Assembly (NCBI RefSeq): GCF_011039205.1
Contig: NZ_JAAKEL010000002.1
Location: forward strand, 310,001 to 374,000
DNA length: 64,000 nt
Direction: 5' to 3'
DNA from: Dysgonomonas sp. ZJ279
GTDB taxonomy: Bacteria > Bacteroidota > Bacteroidia > Bacteroidales > Dysgonomonadaceae
A program made the position numbers and the translations under genes. Each line of letters begins with the position of its first letter. Position 1 is the stretch's first letter. Shown one piece after another: positions 60,681 through 64,000 of the stretch. The notes beneath the pieces were generated by a model. It was not told where the DNA came from. It saw only the letters and a list, made by a program, of their open reading frames with translations, and made no database searches.

Positions 60681-62639
60681 TTATTGCTTGGAATTTGGAC
60701 CTGTTAGTTTGTTTTTAACCAGATAGTCGGCGGTTAGTATCATCGATATAGAATAATTTTTCATGCTATTTGCCACATTCGGATATTGTTGAATGAGATT
60801 TTCTTCTTCTATATTTCTATATTTATGCAATGCATCTGTTTTATTTGCAGGATTATAAATATAGAAAAAATTATTATCAACGCAACCTAGATGACTGTCA
60901 GATACAAAATACATATATGGGCGTTCTGTTTTAAATAAGTCGACCCCTAAGGAATTGTTTATGTAAGAGCGATTTAGTAGGCCCATAACTGTTGGGAAAA
61001 TATCTATCTGACCTCCCAATTGTTGGAATCGCTTCGGCATATCATCGAATAGAGGAGAATATATAATCAATGGCACATGATTATATCCCATACACATTTC
61101 GTAAGGTTGCTTATCTGATGGTTTACCATGATCGCCTAATATTACAAATATTGTATTATCGTACCACTCTTGTTTTGCTGCATTTTTCATGAAATCCTGC
61201 AAACTATGGTCTGCAAATCTAAGAATACTTTCAGCATCGTTTTTTCCTGCATCCACAAACTGCTTGGGGATTACGTATGGAGGATGGTTACTTACGGTCA
61301 TAAATGTAGCCAAAAAAGGTTTTTTCTGTTCAGCTATATTGCTTAATTTATTCAATCCATATTCGAACAAATAATCATCCTGCACTCCAAAATTATTAAC
61401 TACTTTTTCTTTAGGATAGTCATACTGAGAAAAAATCCGGTCAAATCCATTTTCCAATAAAAAAGAATTCATATTATCGTATTGAGGATTACTTGTCAGA
61501 AAGAAAAGTGTTTGATAGCCTTGCTCCTTGAGATTGATAGGCAAACCTGTATAAAAGTCGACATCGGCACTCATCATTGTTTGATCAAATATAGGTGGAA
61601 AACCGTATAGGGTGGATGCGATCCCATTGTTTGTATGTATGCCCGAAGAATAGAAATTCTCGAAATAATATGATTTGTCTATCAAGTCGTTGAGGTAAGG
61701 CATGAGTTTATTCCCTTGGTATTCGGTGTCTAAATTTTCACTAGACATAGATTCCATTAAAATAATTATGATATTAGCATCTTTTGGTGCCCCTTCAGTC
61801 TTCACTAATCGGCTAATGGGGTTAGAATCTATTTTAGTATCTATATTAAACTCTTTTTGTACAAATAGTATAGCATCTTTCTGGTCTATTGTTCCTGCCA
61901 ATTTATTATTTTTTTTGAAAAAGGCACTGCTGCTTTTCACAAAATAAAATGCAGGATTTACTCCCAGTTGATTGAAAAATGAATTGTTGCAAAAATATGC
62001 ATCACCTACTCTGAGGGGGTATCGTTCGAAAGTCCCTCGTATACCAAGAAAGCAGAGTCCCCAGACTAATATCACTACGGGAATATAAAACTTGTAGTCT
62101 TTTTTAGTCAGATTGGCTGCCTGTTTTTTTAGTAGTCTTTTCCCTATGGACATTACCATAGCAGAGAACAAAAAGGTTAGAATAATAAAAACTGCAAAAT
62201 AAATATAGTAAGATGACTCCTGAAATATCATTCCTGCTGTTCCTTCAAATCCTATCCAATTGAAGATGGATGCACCCATGTGCATGAAGTAATATTTAAA
62301 GTAGGGAATATCTGCAGCCGAGAACGCAAACACAATAGTATAGAGGATAATAAAATAAATATTGAAACCTTTAACAGCAGTAGCGGGTACTTTATTAAAG
62401 AGGGACATTATTGTTAGCACAGCCAGAGGTAGCGCAACTATATAGCATGCCATAACATTGTCGAACTGTACTCCTTTTAGTATAGCTCCCCCAAAGAGTG
62501 ATAATTTATCATCTACATCATTTACATAATGCATATTTGCTATATATAAAATACAGCGGAAAACCGTTAAAATGATAAGGGCTGAAATATGTACAGATAG
62601 TAGGTATTGTAGTGTCAGTAAGGGTTTCTTCATTTTCAT
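60681..62639 (-). CDS. LTA-synthase-like membrane sulfatase-fold transferase (copy 2)
   Basis: This 652-residue paralogue of the next gene has the same layout: five membrane helices, then the sulfatase domain with IIIILMESMSSENLDTEY near residue 291, nucleophile Thr in FYSSGIHTNNGIASTLYGFP near residue 333, MTVSNHPPYVIPKQF near residue 447 and VILGDHGKPSDKQP near residue 504. Similarity extends over the entire length, including the membrane part (ADIPYFKYYFMHMGASIFNW), so the pair came from tandem duplication. They form one transcript; this copy is first. Headgroup and acceptor are unknown. Confidence 0.9.
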   Translation of the reverse strand: MKMKKPLLTLQYLLSVHISALIILTVFRCILYIANMHYVNDVDDKLSLFGGAILKGVQFDNVMACYIVALPLAVLTIMSLFNKVPATAVKGFNIYFIILYTIVFAFSAADIPYFKYYFMHMGASIFNWIGFEGTAGMIFQESSYYIYFAVFIILTFLFSAMVMSIGKRLLKKQAANLTKKDYKFYIPVVILVWGLCFLGIRGTFERYPLRVGDAYFCNNSFFNQLGVNPAFYFVKSSSAFFKKNNKLAGTIDQKDAILFVQKEFNIDTKIDSNPISRLVKTEGAPKDANIIIILMESMSSENLDTEYQGNKLMPYLNDLIDKSYYFENFYSSGIHTNNGIASTLYGFPPIFDQTMMSADVDFYTGLPINLKEQGYQTLFFLTSNPQYDNMNSFLLENGFDRIFSQYDYPKEKVVNNFGVQDDYLFEYGLNKLSNIAEQKKPFLATFMTVSNHPPYVIPKQFVDAGKNDAESILRFADHSLQDFMKNAAKQEWYDNTIFVILGDHGKPSDKQPYEMCMGYNHVPLIIYSPLFDDMPKRFQQLGGQIDIFPTVMGLLNRSYINNSLGVDLFKTERPYMYFVSDSHLGCVDNNFFYIYNPANKTDALHKYRNIEEENLIQQYPNVANSMKNYSISMILTADYLVKNKLTGPNSKQ

Positions 62640-62700
62640 TCATTTGCGAAGCTGCAAAGATACGATTTTTTTGCTTCTAAAGTATTGAGGACAAATAAAA

Positions 62701-62726
62701 AAGGGTTGTATTACCAACCCTTTTTA
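62701..62726 (-). terminator. Terminator after glyA
   Basis: AAGGGTTG (62701-62708) pairs with CAACCCTT (62715-62722) across a 6-base loop, with A and T runs on both sides, 20 bases past the minus-strand glyA stop codon. Confidence 0.8.
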
Positions 62727-62746
62727 TTAATCTTACTATCTTATTT

Positions 62747-64000
62747 TCACCATGCAAAAAGTGGATAATCTTTCATTGTGCTATTTACTTTTTCGCGAAC
62801 GGCTTTAATAATTTGTTCACTCTCAGGATTAGAAAGTACTGTATCTATCAGCTCTACAATCTCTCCCATAAGTGGTTCTTTAGCACCGCGGGTCGTAATA
62901 GCAGGTGTTCCGAAACGAAGCCCTGATGTCTGGAACGGACTACGGCTATCGAATGGAACCATATTTTTATTTGTTGTAATATCGGCTTCTACCAGTATCT
63001 TTTCTGCCACTTTACCTGTAAGTTCAGGGAATTTGGTGCGAAGATCAACCAGAATACAGTGATTATCTGTTCCGCCTGATACAACTTTATAACCTTTGTC
63101 CATAAATGCTTTAGCCATAGCTTGTGCATTATCTTTCACCTGAGTTTGATATACTTTATATGATGGATCGAGCACCTCTGCGAAAGAAACCGCTTTAGCT
63201 GCGATTACATGTTCTAGCGGACCACCTTGAATTCCCGGAAATACAGCAGAGTCGAGCAATGCAGACATCATGCGTGTTTCACCTTTAGGTGTTTTTTTAC
63301 TCCAAGGGTTTTCGAAGTCTTTGCCTAGCAAAATAGCTCCTCCACGAGGACCACGTAATGTCTTGTGAGTTGTTGTAGTAACAATATGTGCGTGAGGAAG
63401 CGGGTTTTCCAACAATCCTGCTGCAATAAGTCCTGCCGGATGTGCCATATCTACCATAAAGATTGCTCCTACTTCATCCGCAATTTTACGGATACGTGCA
63501 TAATCCCATTCGCGAGAATAGGCCGATGCTCCGGCAATTATTACTTTGGGTTTTTCCTGACGGGCAACTTGTTCCATTTGCTCGTAATCTACTTGCTCAG
63601 TATCTTGTTTTACGTTGTATTCTAATGCGTGGAACATTAATCCCGAAAAATTAACGGGTGAACCATGTGAAAGGTGACCACCATGCGAAAGATTCAGTCC
63701 TAAAAACTTATCTCCGGCTTGCATACATGCAAGGAATACAGCAGCATTAGCCTGTGCTCCCGAATGCGGTTGTACATTAGCCCATTCAGCACCGAAGATT
63801 TCTTTCAAACGGTCTATTGCCAATTGTTCGCTTAGATCTACTATTTCGCAGCCGCCATAATATCTTTTACCGGGATAACCTTCAGCGTACTTGTTAGTAA
63901 GGCATGAGCCCATTGCTTCCATTACTTGCCCGCTCACAAAGTTCTCGGAAGCAATAAGTTCGATTCCTTTGAGTTGGCGTTGATGCTCTCTTTCAATAAT
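62747..64000 (-). CDS. glyA: Serine hydroxymethyltransferase (5' end beyond the window)
   Basis: GlyA interconverts serine and glycine with tetrahydrofolate, supplying one-carbon units. The frame is open to the right edge (the last codons read [21 protein letters not shown]), so about the first 10 residues are missing and 417 are visible. Motifs are [47 protein letters not shown] and the PLP-Lys motif [15 protein letters not shown] near residue 235 of the visible part. An internal ATG at 63937 is not the start because it would remove the conserved ELIASENF stretch. Confidence 0.97.
   Translation of the reverse strand: MIEREHQRQLKGIELIASENFVSGQVMEAMGSCLTNKYAEGYPGKRYYGGCEIVDLSEQLAIDRLKEIFGAEWANVQPHSGAQANAAVFLACMQAGDKFLGLNLSHGGHLSHGSPVNFSGLMFHALEYNVKQDTEQVDYEQMEQVARQEKPKVIIAGASAYSREWDYARIRKIADEVGAIFMVDMAHPAGLIAAGLLENPLPHAHIVTTTTHKTLRGPRGGAILLGKDFENPWSKKTPKGETRMMSALLDSAVFPGIQGGPLEHVIAAKAVSFAEVLDPSYKVYQTQVKDNAQAMAKAFMDKGYKVVSGGTDNHCILVDLRTKFPELTGKVAEKILVEADITTNKNMVPFDSRSPFQTSGLRFGTPAITTRGAKEPLMGEIVELIDTVLSNPESEQIIKAVREKVNSTMKDYPLFAW

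Noticed and set aside
1-64000. CRISPR arrays, rRNA operons and insertion sequences
   Set aside because: I looked for regularly spaced repeats, rRNA-like stretches and transposase genes and saw none in the window.

Overview
The window reads as a stretch of chromosome from a Bacteroidetes bacterium, most likely Bacteroidales and possibly close to Dysgonomonas or Parabacteroides. The basis is low GC, TAnnTTTG-type promoter elements, a SusD-like lipoprotein, a TonB-dependent receptor, LytS/LytTR regulation, DUF418 and DUF3408 proteins and a MobV-type mobilizable element. The genus is a guess; the phylum is well supported.

Layout. Bases 1-5658 are part of a GC-richer mobilizable element: a restriction-modification remnant, a MobV relaxase, a DUF3408 protein, two excisionase-like HTH proteins, a RhuM-like fragment and a tyrosine integrase that abuts the 3' end of tRNA-Phe (5659-5731). 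From 5.8 to 26.6 kb lies housekeeping DNA: thiL and a polyprenyl synthase, then polA with a run of membrane and radical SAM genes, then mostly minus-strand genes (AraC/GyrI regulator, HAD protein, M48 protease, GNAT, ychF, aspartyl protease, DUF418, a LytS/LytTR pair, YecH, a glycosyltransferase and an SGNH hydrolase). A 0.7-kb gene-free AT-rich gap at about 26.65-27.37 kb carries five exact copies of TTATTAACA plus one TTATCAACA and is my candidate replication origin. To its right come sppA-lpxK-punA, then minus-strand dtd-mazG-deoC, hdeD, uvrC, apt and mnmG. Two perfect parS-type ParB sites sit between apt and mnmG. Then come cutC, dapB-lepB-lepB2-wbqC, an Ig-like lipoprotein and DUF3108, a rhomboid-rhomboid-EEP operon, HU, argS, a TonB receptor, an RlmI-like methyltransferase, a fasciclin/SusD-like lipoprotein, an exported alcohol dehydrogenase, two tandem LTA-synthase-like proteins and glyA running off the right edge.

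Most notable observations. (1) The oriC candidate, a strand-skew change seen in small samples, parS sites 9 kb away and mnmG (gidA) all point to an origin-proximal region. (2) A LytS/LytTR two-component pair looks damaged on both sides. The receiver lacks about 16 residues including the phospho-acceptor Asp, and the kinase's first membrane segment is cut off by an in-frame TGA. Yet matching direct repeats with 21-bp spacing lie about 80 bp upstream of both the kinase reading frame and the adjacent DUF418 gene, suggesting its regulon. (3) The second of two adjacent signal peptidases has lost both the catalytic Ser and Lys. (4) A HAD hydrolase has lost its nucleophile Asp. (5) The mobile element carries a 184-nt imperfect hairpin of unknown role.
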